64,000 nt of DNA from Polytrichum commune (GCA_950295325.1 OX485806.1:11966001-12030000); one strand, 5' to 3'. Shown: positions 10,507 to 23,095, numbered from the stretch's first letter. Program-made: numbers and translations. The notes: a model not told the origin generated them from the letters alone.

Positions 10507-11146
10507 CAATAATCTCCTGCTTAAGTACGCACCCGTTTAAGTACGCATCCCGGTTAAGTGCGCAAATTTTTCAACAAAAATAAGGATTTATACTTTATTG
10601 TTTGAACATGTCATGCAAAGTCATTTGCCACGAATGCATGAATTTTTTATGCTTGACATTAAATGTCAGTTTGTTAACGTTTTGTTGAAACGTTTCAAAT
10701 GATCGTCGCAGTTCATCATACATCTGTTTAGCTTCCGTTTGAACATCGGAGCAAAACAAATGGTCGTCGATGTCGAGGACAGTGTTGACTAGAGTTTCAA
10801 AGCCTTTGAAATGGGTAGCCCTTTCATATTTAGCAATATCTCGATAGGTTGGATTTCGTTGCAGTATGTTCTCCTGATTGTCCCAAACTTTTCAGATGGC
10901 ACCTTCACTGACTTCATAATCCTGACCCAAGGCATGCTTGCTCAGTGTGTTCAGCTTGCTCAACTTTGCATTGATTTCGCATCATTGGGCTTCGGCCAAG
11001 CGGGTTGCCTCAAGTTTCATCCGTTTCCCATTGCGATTCATGGAATCAGAGGGTCTAGAAAGCGATATGGGTAAAGTAAGCACCTACCAACTAAGTGCGC
11101 ACCAACGGCTCCGGTTCAAAGTGCGTACTTAAGCGGGAGATTACTA
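10507..11146. mobile_element. TA-flanked inverted-repeat DNA transposon remnant (about 640 bp)
   Basis: The left end, CAATAATCTCCTGCTTAAGT then ACGCAC (10507 on), and the inverted right end, TAGTAATCTCCCGCTTAAGT then ACGCAC (ending 11146), form about 26-bp inverted repeats. Each is flanked outside by TA. Extra sub-repeats of TTAAGTACGCA and TAAGTGCGCA lie just inside both ends. The minus strand holds a broken, charged, coiled-coil-like frame (YDELRRSFETFQQNVNKLTF near 10690) that I cannot assign. TA targets and the end structure suit the Tc1/mariner/pogo superfamily, but no DDE domain is present. Confidence 0.55.
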
Positions 11147-11149
11147 TAC

Positions 11150-12244
11150 CCCACACAAAACTTTAGAATAGTGTGAATAATACACAAACTGGACCACATC
11201 AATTTTTGAATGCCTTTAGAAGTTAGAATGAGAGTAGACATATAATAGTATCATACCAACATTATCACAAGGGCCATGATACGTCACATGCCAATACAGC
11301 CAATTACGTATCCAAGAACATAAGGGTCATCAACATTGGTCACAATGTTTCATCCGTAGAGGTACAATATCATCTACAATTCCCAAATTATGTCCATGAG
11401 CTAATCAATTATAACCGATAGTCAACTACCAGAGTGAGTGGATACTCACCTATCCCACGGCTCGTCATCTGCACTTCTCTTGTTAGTTATTTAGTCCATG
11501 CATGGTATTATGCACACCAATGATAAATATGATGCCACATGACATACAAACAAAACATCTACATTCTTTAATATCAATACCACATCTTAGATCAAGCACA
11601 AAAACATCCACAAGATATAAGCACCCTATTTTAAACACCAACTTTGTTTTTGTGGAACACTCCAACTTGTTATAAGCAATATTTAATGTTGAATTCATAT
11701 TTATAGTTGTGTTGTCCACATTTAGTTTAGAATGTGGATGCTTAGAATAAATGATGTATATACAAGTTGCACTAAATGGTTTCTTGAGTCTCATTCATGA
11801 AGTTGAAACAATATGCTTAAGAAGTAAGGCTCTTATTTATAGTTGATGTGGATCAAAAAATGTTGCGGTGTGATTGATTACACACATGAATTTTGACATT
11901 GTGGAAATGAAGTCACTACGGACTAGTTTTGTAGAGGCTATGACTAGACAACCAACTATTGTTGATTGTGAACAATAGGGGGGTCAATTTTTAATAGATT
12001 GGCAATAATTGTGGAAGGCTTTGAAACATATCAACATGCCTAAGCTTTAACATCAACAACGATTATTTTATAACTATACATAATCAAGATCACTATCATG
12101 CTACTTTGCTTGTCAATAATGGGGTGTGTGAAGTTGATAACTTGATTGCACCAAGACATCCTCTCAATCTACACCAAACTTTCTAATCCTTCACCTTACT
12201 AAATGTAGCCTATTGAGTATGTGCGACATATATTGTTTCTTAGA
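11150..12244. other. AT-rich stretch without recognised genes
   Basis: Only short, overlapping and unsupported open frames. I see no splice-supported exon, RNA gene or transposon end here. Confidence 0.4.
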
Positions 12245-12500
12245 CAAATGTGTGATAAAGTCGCCTCAAGGGGTGCACCTTTGTTTAAAAGCCAAGAACC
12301 ACGTGTGTTCACAACATATTCTAAAAACTCCTTATATGTATGTATATTTATTTTTTGCAAAATCAAGCATCGTACGTAAAATTTCAATGATAAAATTACA
12401 AGTGACAATATGTATACATAAAGAGATGTACATTCGTATATAATTATTAACATAAGTACAAAAATATGTTTTTGAGTAACAATCAACACCTATCATATAT
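12245..12500 (+). repeat. Dispersed repeat B, copy 1
   Basis: The stretch matches the reverse complement of about 47650-47895. Shared landmarks are the GGTGCACC block, GTGTGTTCACAA (GTGAACACACG in the other copy), ATGTATACAT and AACAATCAAC. No coding potential, inverted repeat or target duplication was found, so its class is unknown. Confidence 0.6.
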
Positions 12501-14671
12501 AAAATGGAAAACCCAAGCATCCATCATAAAGTTGTTGAGGATTTTTTCATCCCATGGATGTAACTCATAAGCATCTAAGTCTATAATATATGTCAAAGAC
12601 GTTGATGCAATATTGTTTTAGAAGATCAATTTGATCATAGGAATGTTTTTCATCATTCCATAAGATCATTTGTTTACTTGTTGTTGGTCTTTTTGATGCC
12701 AACGTGAGCCAATTTCCATGTTTGGTGGACGGTCTATCAAGTCAATTGGATCCCCCACCCAATGATTACCAAATGTTTTATGCATCTCATAAATTCAAAA
12801 AAAAAATTTGTATTTACCATAAAGAATTTATTAAACAACATTTGGGCATTGACAATCCTTCATTGTAATTTTCAAAATACACCAATTTGACCTTAACAGT
12901 TAAGTTGCATCATGAAATTGAATTTGTAGGTTCATCACAAAACTATCAGTTCTAAAGTCAAATTAAAGATATGTTCTAATATTTTGTTCAATAGCAACAT
13001 TTAGTATAATAAATTTTGACTTTTTGAGTATTACTTAAGTGAAATATGTATCAAATAAAGGGCTCCGCAAACAATGAAAGTCTTTTTCCAATAATACCAT
13101 GATGATAGTGTCTATTGCCCAAAATAGTTCCCCAAATTGAGAAGGAACAACATGAGAATGAGATTGAAGCCCCATCGCAACATGTATTAATTGGACCAGG
13201 GAATTGAAAAAACATTATTTTGTTTCATTTTCACTAACAACAATAAGCATGAATTGTTTTGATGTCATTAACTTTGTTGCACACATATGTCATTTTAAAA
13301 TTCAAACAATCCTTTTTAAATCAATTATTGTTTTTTATAGACATGCCAAATATAACATATTTGTTGAGTTTTTGTGTGTGAAAATTAGTTTGTGATTAAC
13401 TAATGATCACAACTAGTGCAACTCATTACCCATTCTTTTCATCCTATAGAGTCATTTGGTACCCATAGGCAAGGATGTTCAATTGAATTGCAATCCCAAA
13501 TTGAAAGCATGGCATAACCTCTTTGTTTGAATGCATACTACAACCAAGCAATGAGACATGTACGACCTACTTGTGTGTGTTGCCAAATAAGTGGAAGAAT
13601 TTGGTGTATGTATCCAAGTTCCCAATGTTGTCACATCTACTTTGACGTCAACTTCAAAGGCAACCCAAAAAAAGGAGTGTTGCCATGTACTTAAAAAAAG
13701 TAGTTACACAAATGATTTTGACTCCAGATCTCCCTACATGGATGCCGTGGTTTTCATGTTTTTGGTTTGGTTGGGGTTGTGTTTAATCACTTGTATTCTT
13801 TCAGATGTCATGTCATTAGGAGCAACATCCTTCACTCCTTTGCATCTTCTGTCAGGTCAATCACCAAATAGCTCAAAGACTACCTATCATTATTTATATT
13901 GGAGGCATGGTTCCACATTTGGATAGTTTATAAGGAGTGAACAGACGTATCTAAGAGTCTATCGGATTCATTTGCAACACATAATTGCTTCAAGTTTTGT
14001 CATAATTCTCATGTTTTGACTTTTGGTTGTTACACACAAACGTGCATTGTCTATCATTGCAGCACCTGGAGCTTGTTGAATTGTGGTTCCAAATATAGTT
14101 CATTTGCATCAAGATGTTATTTCATTCCAACTTGTGAAAGGCCTTTACAATTTAACCCCCTAAAGTTATTTTGAAACTTGAGTTTATCCAATTTCAATTG
14201 CAATTGGACTTTAGCCAATAACATTCCATTTTTTAAACTTATTGCCAATCTCTATAGCAAGATTTGATTTCAAGAATTTGTTCCATTATGTCATAACAAC
14301 AAATTGGAAAGCCATGTTTATTTATTTACATTCTTTTGTGCTCAAAAACCCTAAAATACATAAAATCATCCTAATCTTATAAAACTAGTACTAAAATCAT
14401 ATTGTTTCATTATTTTCTTGGCTATTGCTTATTATGGCTTTTTTTGTAGTAATGTGTTGTTATTTGAGATACCAAAATGTAAATGATAGAGTAAACATTG
14501 TATACATGTTACTCATATCAAACAACACATAAGTTGTGCATATTTTCATCAAGAATCCAACATTAAAACTACGTCATAAAGTTTCCATGCTTTCAACTTC
14601 TACTTTATTGAAAGAATGTGTGCGTGTATGTTCACATGTTGCCTATTTCATAAAAATGAACACAAGAATGC

Positions 14672-14675
<4 letters not shown>
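12501..14675. other. AT-rich stretch without recognised genes
   Basis: A 111-codon open frame at 13591-13926 has no motif I recognise, no splice context and ordinary AT-rich composition, so it is not called as a gene. Nothing else is supported. Confidence 0.4.

Positions 14676-14731
<56 letters not shown>
14676..14731. repeat. (CT)n microsatellite
   Basis: About 28 uninterrupted CT units, followed 30 bp later by a run of G that abuts the LTR at 14774. Confidence 0.95.
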
Positions 14732-14735
<4 letters not shown>

Positions 14736-14773
14736 GAATCTGATAGGAAAAAAAAGTTGTGGGGGGGGGGGGG

Positions 14774-16260
14774 TGTGAGGCCAAACCACCCACCCTTAAG
14801 CGTCCTAGTCCGGGTGAGGGCATGGTGATCACATTCATGTTCACATAACTCTAATTCTTTCTACGTAATTAAACTCCCTTACATTCCACATCAATCTTGG
14901 CACACCAATCCATTCCACGATAAGATTACAAGCGTTGACAAACGCTCTTCTCTATTATGACAATCCTAACACACCCTCTTACGACCCAAACATCACTCAC
15001 ATCCAAGTTCACCCACTAATCCTACCATCTAATGCCTCGTGTTCCCCTAACTTGCTAATGAACTAATCATCTAAATTAATATCATGTAATAACCTCATGA
15101 ACTAACTATCACATAATCTAGTGTAGTACTATTGACTTCCCCCCTTTATATCACCTCAGTCTCATCCCCTTTAGGCATCTACCTAAATCCCTCAAGGCCC
15201 AGCCTTCTAAGCTTCGGCAGCTGCCACTCAAAGTCCAACATTAAGCTTCGGCAGCTGCTACTCCAAATTCCAGCATTAAGCTTCGGCAGCTACTACTACA
15301 AATCCAGCACTCCCAATTCACCTTCTAAGCTTCGGCAGCTGCCACCCAAAGTCCAGCATTAAGCTTCGGCAGCTGCCACCCAAAGTCCAGCATTAAGCTT
15401 CGGCAGCTGCCACTCAAATCCAACATTAAGCTTTGGCAGCTGCTACTCCAAATTCCAACATTAAGCTTCGGCAGCTGCTACTACGAATCGAGCACTCCAA
15501 ATTCCAACATTAAGCTTCGGCAGCTGCTACTACGAATCGAGCACTCCCAATTCGCCTTCTAAGCTTCGGCAGCTGCCACTCAAATCCAACATTAAGCTTC
15601 GGCAGCTGCTACTCCAAATTCCAGCATTGAGCTTCGGCAGCTGCTATTACAAATCCAACACTCCCAATTCGCCTTCTAAGCTTCGGCAGCTGCCACTCAA
15701 ATCCAACACTAAGCTTCGGCAGCTGCCACCCAAAGTCCAGCATTAAGCTTCGGCAGCTGCTACTCCAAATCCAGCACTCCCAATTCGCCTTCTAAGCTTC
15801 GGCAGCTGCCACTCAAATCCAGCATTAAGCTTCGGCAACTGCTACTACGAATCCAGCACTCCCAATTCGGAAGCAAGGGGAGGGGGAGAAGAGAGAGAGA
15901 GGGGGGGGGGAGAGAGGGCCCCTAAGCCACACACCCCTTAACCTTTCCAACTAAAAATAGATCAAGCCTATCCACTAAACCCTCAACCTCTAAAGCAACA
16001 CGGGAAGGCCTCAATTCAAACAATTAAACCCCAAGGCCCTTCCCCTTCCTTAACACACAACTCTCAACCTAATTCAACCAACCCCCTAATGCCACTAATC
16101 CTTTAGTTAACCACACAAAAATAAGCCTAAGGCCTAAAACATAAATCCACACCAAGCTTCACTCTTTTTATACTTTTTGATGTTTCAAAAATGACCTCAA
16201 ATGCAATTCTAAGTAAATCCTAAACATAAAACAAATATGAGCAACCATTTTGGGCTCATA
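14774..16260 (+). mobile_element. Solo LTR (about 1.49 kb)
   Basis: It starts TGTGAGGCCAAACC and ends ACCATTTTGGGCTCATA. The ends match the LTR at 1499-3107, with the final CA apparently mutated to TA. Both flanks are G runs (13 Gs before, six after), consistent with a 5-bp GGGGG target duplication. Inside are a 17-unit minisatellite, a purine tract near 15870-15920 and the shared CTTCACTCTTTTTAT stretch near 16157. There is no internal retroelement region on either side, as expected after LTR-LTR recombination. Confidence 0.7.
15202..15870. repeat. Minisatellite in the solo LTR, 17 units
   Basis: Seventeen copies of TAAGCTTCGGCAGCTGC, each followed by a variable CA-rich spacer ending CCAGCA or CCAACA. 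Unit length alternates between about 33-35 and 46-49 bp depending on an extra CACTCCCAATTCGCC block, giving a higher-order pattern. One unit has CTTTGGC and one GGCAACTGC instead of the core. Confidence 0.9.
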
Positions 16261-16265
16261 GGGGG

Positions 16266-17623
16266 GTACATGCGCAGTTATAAATAAATTACCACATCAA
16301 ATGTCTTTCCATATTCTCATTCATATAATGTATCAGGTCTAAATATTGTATATATAAAAATGTGAAAATAATCTAATGTTCCAAACTCAAATTATAATCT
16401 TTTGTTCAAATAATAAAAGGACATAACAACCATCTAGTATTTTGAGACGCATCTTGTCTTTGGTGTGTTAGCTGAAAACTCTATGATTCCAACAAATACT
16501 GCGGATAAAGACATGCCAACTCCACCACCCTCATAGTTTCCTCGCCGCTCCCAAGACATCTCCAACTTCATTCTACAAGTTTTCAATAGAAATGATTAAA
16601 CTTGAGACCAGTGGAGACAAAAATAGGAAGAATATTTTAACCTAAATTTGTTTACTGGTCATGACACGGAAGAGGCAAGCTATACAAGAATAGTGTATGA
16701 AACTCATGTCTTCTTCTTTTTTATTGTGTTTCACACTCTACATATGACCTTTTAAAGATAACTTTGATCTTAGACATCCACTCAAAGAGAATGTCTGAGA
16801 GGAGATGCTCGATTAACTAGGATGCAAGAGTCACATTAGAATTCTATAACTTCCGCTTTCCTTTTTTACATGCCTCAACAAATTACATCCAGTTGTGAGC
16901 CCTACATGGTCATTCCTTTTAATTGGGCACCTAAATTTGAATGGAATATGTCAGGCTTGAAATTTAGAACAAACACCAAGAAGACACATGTTATAATAAG
17001 ATTGCACTATGTGTTCAAATTGGTATACCTACATAAGTTCAATAGTTGACAAAGTTAGGAACTCACTTGTGTGACCAACGTTAGAAAATCATCACTTTGA
17101 CTTCTTCTAACTTTTGCATCTCAACTCCAATCTTGAAACTTGAAATGACAATCTTTGTGATTTGCAAATGCAAACCTAGGTGAGACGATCCCCAAGCCAA
17201 TCCAATCCAATCCAATAGTCAAAATAACATGTGAAGCGGAATAGCACCCACAATGAGGGCCACATATCTTAACAAGTTCAATTGTTATCAAGAATGCAAT
17301 GTTGTCACATTTTTGCGTCAAATATGCATACATGTTGTCAATTGAACTCGATAACAATTGAAAAATATGTATACATGTGGGGTTGTAGGTGCCCACATTG
17401 GGAACGACATTAATGTAACAAACTTGTCCGCTTTGGTGGTGTCCTTATTAGGGCCACGCACCTTACTTGATGGGGAGCTCATGGTGTTCTTTGGTGCAAC
17501 TTAGAAGGTCTCCGTAACATTATTAATCGTGTGCATTGCTTGTACTATCCAATAGAGTAACAAGTTCACCACTTTATCCCAGTTGTCCAATTTCAAGTGT
17601 CAATTTTGTCCCACACTTTGATG
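16266..17623. other. AT-rich stretch without recognised genes
   Basis: No open frame with recognisable content, transposon end or RNA gene is visible. A short TCCAA repeat lies near 17200. Confidence 0.4.
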
Positions 17624-17640
17624 TTGATTCAATTTAGGCA

Positions 17641-17876
17641 TGAGATGACCCTAAACTACCGGATGATAGTGGAGAGGTACCCAAATCCGAACGGAGGGTT
17701 GGCAGTTTGATTCCCAGCCATGAAACCTTCTCTCTACTTGACGGAAAAACCAAGAGCCCACCCACCGCAAGGTAGGCAGTAAACTCCACCCTGCACCAAA
17801 GGGATCCTTGAGCAGGGTAGGGCCAACATGCTCAAATTCACATCAGATTGCCCAATGTTGTATATTATTATTATTA
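17641..17876 (+). mobile_element. SINE, tRNA-related head, copy 1
   Basis: The head contains GGCAGTTTGATTCCCAGCC, resembling a pol III B box, and is shared with the SINE at 57821. The tail (CAAGGTAGGCAGTAAACTCC … GAGCAGGGTAGGGCCAA) is shared with the fragment at 36218. It ends in (ATT)n. Imperfect direct repeats flank it: TTGATTCAATTTAGGCA (17624-17640) and TTGATCCAATTTGCAT (17877-17892), as expected for target duplications. Confidence 0.7.
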
Positions 17877-18194
17877 TTGATCCAATTTGCATCAGAAAAT
17901 GCGGTGGGCTAGTTTTTGTTGTGGCCTTTGGCTCACTTGTCATGAGCACTAAGGTAGACACAAGGCTCTAAAATAGTTACCAACTTTGCTAGATCGCACC
18001 CACTTCTTCTAGATACCAAAGTTGTGACCTATACAAGCCAATTGATGATTACCAACGCAATTGATGTTGTAATCGTTATGTTCATATTGCTTTTGAAGCT
18101 CATGTGAAAATCTCAATCATTATCAAAGTAATTTGAGATTGTTTATTTTCTTAAATGATCATCTAACCTCCTCTCCCCCGCTTCCCCAAAATTC

Positions 18195-18345
18195 ATACCA
18201 AATCCATAACAATGAACAAAAATTGAGCATGTAATTCAATCTCTTTTAAACATGTGTTTTTTCTATGTCCATTTTTTCTTCATAATTAACCACGATCATA
18301 GGTCTTTTATCAAGATAAGTAACCAAATTAGGCCCACTTATTTTA
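18195..18345 (+). repeat. Dispersed repeat A, copy 1
   Basis: Shares AACATGTGTTTTT and GATAAGTAACCAAATTAGGC with copies near 37.1, 40.1, 48.2, 48.6, 56.9 and 59.9 kb. This is the low-copy family described in the findings; its class is unknown. Confidence 0.6.
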
Positions 18346-18686
18346 TTTTGCATTGGCACATCTTTTAGGTTGTTTGTTATGAAGACTAAAGGCTTTTTTG
18401 AATCATTGATCATTTATATACCTTATCTTGATTCTTTTATTTTATGTATATAGGGGATTGTTAAATCAACCACACATTGGTTAAAACGACCACAACGAAT
18501 ATGTAAGGTGTCAACTAGGCTATGACTTGTTATCCAAGTTGGCCAAGTTTATCAATTCTGACACAAAATTGATACCTTGCTCCATTTCATGTGTGCGATG
18601 AAGAATCAAAGCATGACAAGTCATATTACCTCGCAATGCATCTTTGTGGTCGTTTTAACAAACTACGTAGTCAATTTAACAAATCC

Positions 18687-18691
<5 letters not shown>

Positions 18692-18771
<80 letters not shown>
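18692..18771. repeat. Compound (TG)n(AG)n microsatellite
   Basis: About 14 TG units directly followed by about 24 AG units. The open frames across this stretch are products of the repeat and are not genes. Confidence 0.95.
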
Positions 18772-18773
<2 letters not shown>

Positions 18774-19559
18774 TTTAGAGCTCCACAAACATGACGTGTT
18801 CTCATTCACACAGTCCGGGGAATTCTATACAAAAATCGGTGCATTTCCTACCTTTTATAAAGAGGTTCGGATTTTTTTCTTTTTATTGGGAAGCTACCGA
18901 AAGCCAATTTTTTTCTCAGTTAAATTCCTACATTTACCTTTACCATTCGGTAATTTTCTTAGTTTTTTATTTTACTTTGGTATGTTTCTAAAGTTGTGTA
19001 TAGTAAGTGGGATTTTTGTTGTTTTCCTTTTATTTTATAAAAGAGAATTGGTGTTATGCTTTTAAGGGGTGAATTTGTGTTGAAAGAAATCCCAAGTATC
19101 CCTGGAAGGAGTTGAACCTTGCCAAGCCTTCACCATCTTGGGGCCAAGAATGTAGCCTTTGAAAAATGCATGGATCCAAAGAGGGTGCATCAATGAACAG
19201 GGAGAACCAACTGCTAGTTGTCCCTAGTCCCTTCGCCTACTTGCCTAAATTTTATAAAAAATTACTCTCGGTAAATTTCCCAAATTATGATGCCTCAACT
19301 AGCCATATTGCCGGTCTATTCTCCCTCGAACCAGTCGATTTTTGACCTCAACAATTTTCCATCAGTTCCTCATCCCAATCATTACGAACTCATTCAAAAA
19401 TCTCCAAAAACAAATCGGTCAACTTGTAACTAAACCTCAATATTCCCCATACATTGCTCATCAATACTCGAAAGAACCCAACAAAATATCACAAAACCAT
19501 GTGAAGAATGTTCCGGAAAGTTAGGATGTACAAGGTGATGTAAAGTGGGCATGGTAATC

Positions 19560-21345
19560 TCCTTTTCAAGTGGACATGCCAAAAAGGGCACCCCTCTATC
19601 TATAAACCGCCTTGCCGCACACAACCTAGTACCTCCACACTAGAATGGAATTGCAGTTATTGTTGGAGGCCAAAGAGTTGCATGGCAAAGATGTGGACCA
19701 CCAACTCATATGGAAGTTTCACCTCCTTTCATCCATTAATCCTCAAAGGTCAAAGGGCGTATTTGAAATTTGAGATGACAAAGGGAGGGTCCAAAGTTTG
19801 GCACCATATTACCCAATCGTGGATAGTGATGGCAAAAACACTGGCATAGCTCTCCCCGACAAATCCAGAAGATATTATGCAACTCAACCTTTGGTGGAGG
19901 ACTGAGTACCAAAGTTTATACTTTAGCATCATCATGAGCAGGGCCTACACCTTGTACAAATTTGGATTAAGATACTTTAGGGATATCTAGGACCCAGGGA
20001 AACACGACTTTCTGAACTGGGAGGATACTAGAGTAAAGTTCTCTTTGTAAGGAGACCACCAAGATTTTTGGCTTAAATTTGGAAAGTCAAAACCCTTATA
20101 CGGACCTTTCCGAGATAGGATGCTCAACCAACAAAATGCCCAGCTCACTTCACAAGAATGGGTTGGCCTCTACAGGAATACGGAGGATGCATTACCAGAA
20201 TGGGTTATCTGCGTTGGTTACCTTAAGGAACATAGGCATGGCCTAGTTCAATTTAGCGCCGAGTTCATGAATATTTTCCCCAAATCTACTGTGGGCTCGC
20301 AATATTTTACCCTTATTGAATTAAACGGAACACTGAGAATGCATTTCCGCCTACATCCTTTGAAGGTTGGATGACGCGCATTAGGGTGGATAGCCTCACA
20401 AGAGGAAGCACCAAAACTAAAGTCAACTTGTTCTATGGGAAACTAGATCAGTTTTTCTTTGACCTTCCTCGTTGGTGGAGGCCAGAGGTTTCCCCCTTCC
20501 TCGCTTACTCGGCCAAAGAGGGGGGGAACTGGAATACTAAATAGACAACCCTCAAGAAGCCAATCCCGGACAAATGGGAGATGAAATCCCTCCCTCCACC
20601 TCCCCCAAGTGGAATATCATCTAGCACAAAGATAAGGCACAAAAAGGAGTGGTTTTCCTCTAGTCGGTCATTCATAAGGCGGTTGCGGTTAATGAGTGGC
20701 ATGGTAAAATCTCGATTGAGATTGACAAAATTTGCCCTCATCAGTGTGGCCTCCAATCAATGGAATTAGTGGAACATAGGTTCTACAATTGTCCACTGGC
20801 TCAACACGGGTGGCGATACACTGCCAACATCATTTGGCAACTCTTTGCCAAAAAGGAGAATCTCGGCCCACGGAAGTCCTTTTCTATGATGCAATGTCTT
20901 TTTTATCAACCTTTGTGTAATACACTTAAACGGTTTAGTCACATCTGGTTCTTTCTGAGAAGCGGTATTCCGTAGATTATCTGGCGTCAACGAAATGATC
21001 TAGTTTTTAACAATCTGCAGTGGCCCATTGAGAAAAACACGTCAAATCATTTGGGACGCCTTGCAGGATTATGGTAGGATTGAGTGGAAACAGACTCTCA
21101 GGGATTTGGAAGAGGCCCCGGATGTGGCCTATTAGGACGTCCTTAAAAGAATTCAATTCGACTTGGGGGATCAAAAACCTTATTATGACCCAGAATAACT
21201 TAGTTGTCACTTGGATGGATGAACCACATATGGGCATTATTTCTTGATTCCACTTGGGTTGTGCTCGCTTGCCCGGGTTGGTTGTATTTTGGTTCTTTCT
21301 TGCAATTGAATTTTTCAGTTTGTGCCAAATTAAATAAATAAATAA
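19560..21345 (+). mobile_element. Degenerate non-LTR retrotransposon (LINE), 3' portion
   Basis: Broken plus-strand frames can be followed across about 1.8 kb. The clearest part (20690-20990) reads NEWHGKISIEIDKICP, then after a shift SMELVEHRFYNCPLAQHGW, then WFFLRSGIP and IIWRQRNDLVFNN. This is the pattern of the zinc-binding region found after reverse transcriptase in plant LINEs (CPxC…H…C…W…RN). Stops and shifts break it many times. It ends with (AAAT)n at about 21326-21345, a typical LINE tail. The 5' limit is a guess; upstream text to 19.1 kb may also belong. No intact reverse transcriptase is present. Confidence 0.6.
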
Positions 21346-21861
21346 AGATGACTTAAGATGAAAAGTGTGTTTTTTTGAGGTACAAGAAGAAAAATTATGA
21401 ACCACTCAAAGTTGAAATTACATCCACACAGTTGAAATGAAAATCGACATGCCCAAAAACATTGCATAAGCTTTAAATTGTAAGGGATGATAACACCATG
21501 TCCCAAGCCTCAAAATGAAGATGTGTACAATACATATTGAAAGAAACATAACAATTATACAGATGTTTAGAACACATTGTTGAGAAGTATCTTAAAACAA
21601 TTCAAAACCGTCTGAGTATCTCCAAGTCGGATATTTTAAGGTTTGTGTAATGAGGTGTCAAAAAAACGGAGAATTTTTCACCTTGATTTCTTGTCAAGCT
21701 CCATACTTCTTGGGCATGCATCGAGATCAAGATTAGACCGGTATAAAGGTACTAGAATTATCAAGCACATGCAACCTACAACTCCCACAAATGCCACCTT
21801 TTGAATTTTGGGGGGCCCTTGTTATGGAAAGTGAACATTGTCAAATCAAGTCCCAATCTTT

Positions 21862-21862
21862 T

Positions 21863-21893
<31 letters not shown>

Positions 21894-21960
21894 TTGTGGA
21901 CTTCGAAATCAGAATACCAATGGTAGATGTTTCACAAAGAATATTTATTTATATAAATTA

Positions 21961-21996
<36 letters not shown>

Positions 21997-21999
21997 ACA
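21862..21999. repeat. Microsatellites (TA)n and (TG)n(TA)n
   Basis: A (TA)n run at about 21864-21888 and a TG/TA compound run at 21960-21996. A G-rich run follows at 22073-22088. The rest of 21346-22610 holds no recognisable gene. Confidence 0.9.
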
Positions 22000-22610
22000 C
22001 ATAAATTTCAAAATCAAAGATAGATGTGGCCCCCAACATTTTACACCTTAAACCCCCTATACCAACCGGCGGTGGGGGAGGGGGGGGGTTGACAAATGCA
22101 CTACAATTCCTAGTCGGTGAGACTTTGAAAACTTCCACATGCTAAGACTTTGCCACATCCCAAAGAAAACAGACTCCAACACATTTCAAAACATAAAGCC
22201 CACAACAACCTAAAAAATTAGGGTATTTAAATATAATTAGCCTACCCAAACCTTTGAAAAACACTCTCGTTTTGGTTGATTGCATCCTCTTAGGCATTTA
22301 GGGGTGAAGTAACACTACTAGCTGCACCCTACCCTTTGAATTCACGGAATTTACACTTATCGACAACCATAACATACATAAAGGCATGTAAACTAAAGGT
22401 GAAAGGTGAACCTTGCTTTTTGGATCCGACCCCCTCCTCCGCCCCCCCCCCGGTTTATGACCTTAAGAAATATTTTAGATTAGCAACTACCTTAGTTTAA
22501 AACCTTGACTGCCACTTGTCCATTGGTTCGTCCTCTTTATGCCTTTCATAAAGACTCATCAATGAATCCTCATAAATGTACCACCTAAAAACATAAATAT
22601 AGTATAGGTA

Positions 22611-22980
22611 CACTAAATATGATACTTAGTGTCACCAATTCTAATTGTCTTGCTCAATACTAATTATAAACCGCAGTATAGTGTCACCAACACTAAATGT
22701 TAACCCAACATTATTTGTCATTCCTTGTAAATGTTTTGGGGGATTATAGATTTACATGTTGAAATTACTGTCACTTACCAAGTGAATTCCATCCAAATTT
22801 CGATCAACCATGACAACGTTTCATCACAAATTGCTGACAAGAGAAGGTAGGGTTTTGGCCAATGGATGAACTCATCCATCATCCATGACAAAATTTGTTC
22901 ACTTATTCATAAGAAGTGTCATCCAAAAAGTTACCATAATAACATTAAATACCATATGACACTAAATATCATATTTAGTG
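22611..22980. mobile_element. MITE with palindromic ends, copy 1 (370 bp)
   Basis: It starts CACTAAATATGATACTTAGTG and ends with the inverted match ACTAAATATCATATTTAGTG, flanked by TA on both sides (22609-22610 and 22981-22982). Each end is also almost its own reverse complement. The core (CTGACAAGAGAAGGTAGGGT and so on) is shared with the copy at 57517. TA targets and size suit a Stowaway-like mariner-type MITE. Confidence 0.8.
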
Positions 22981-23095
22981 TAGTTCCATAGCCTTTACTA
23001 GAGAAAGAGCATCAAATGCAGATGCCTACATTTGATGCTCTTTGGAGAGACCCCTTGGGCTTAGTTACTTCTTCTTTCCAAACATTACAAACATA

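Noticed and set aside
13591-13926. 111-codon open frame
   Set aside because: No recognisable domain, no splice neighbours; length is within chance for this amount of sequence.
14536-14844. Open frames of 70-80 codons on both strands
   Set aside because: They are produced by the (CT)n microsatellite, which has no stop codons in several frames.
15202-15870. Regularly spaced repeats that could look like a CRISPR array
   Set aside because: Spacers are not unique but made of a few recurring blocks, repeats are only about 16 bp, and the array lies inside a retroelement LTR of a plant genome.
17641-17730. Possible tRNA gene
   Set aside because: Only a B-box-like motif is present with no cloverleaf or anticodon arm; the target duplications and tail show it is a SINE.
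18577-19065. 162-codon plus-strand open frame
   Set aside because: It runs through the (TG)n(AG)n microsatellite and then AT-rich sequence; no motif, splice context or homology pattern is visible.
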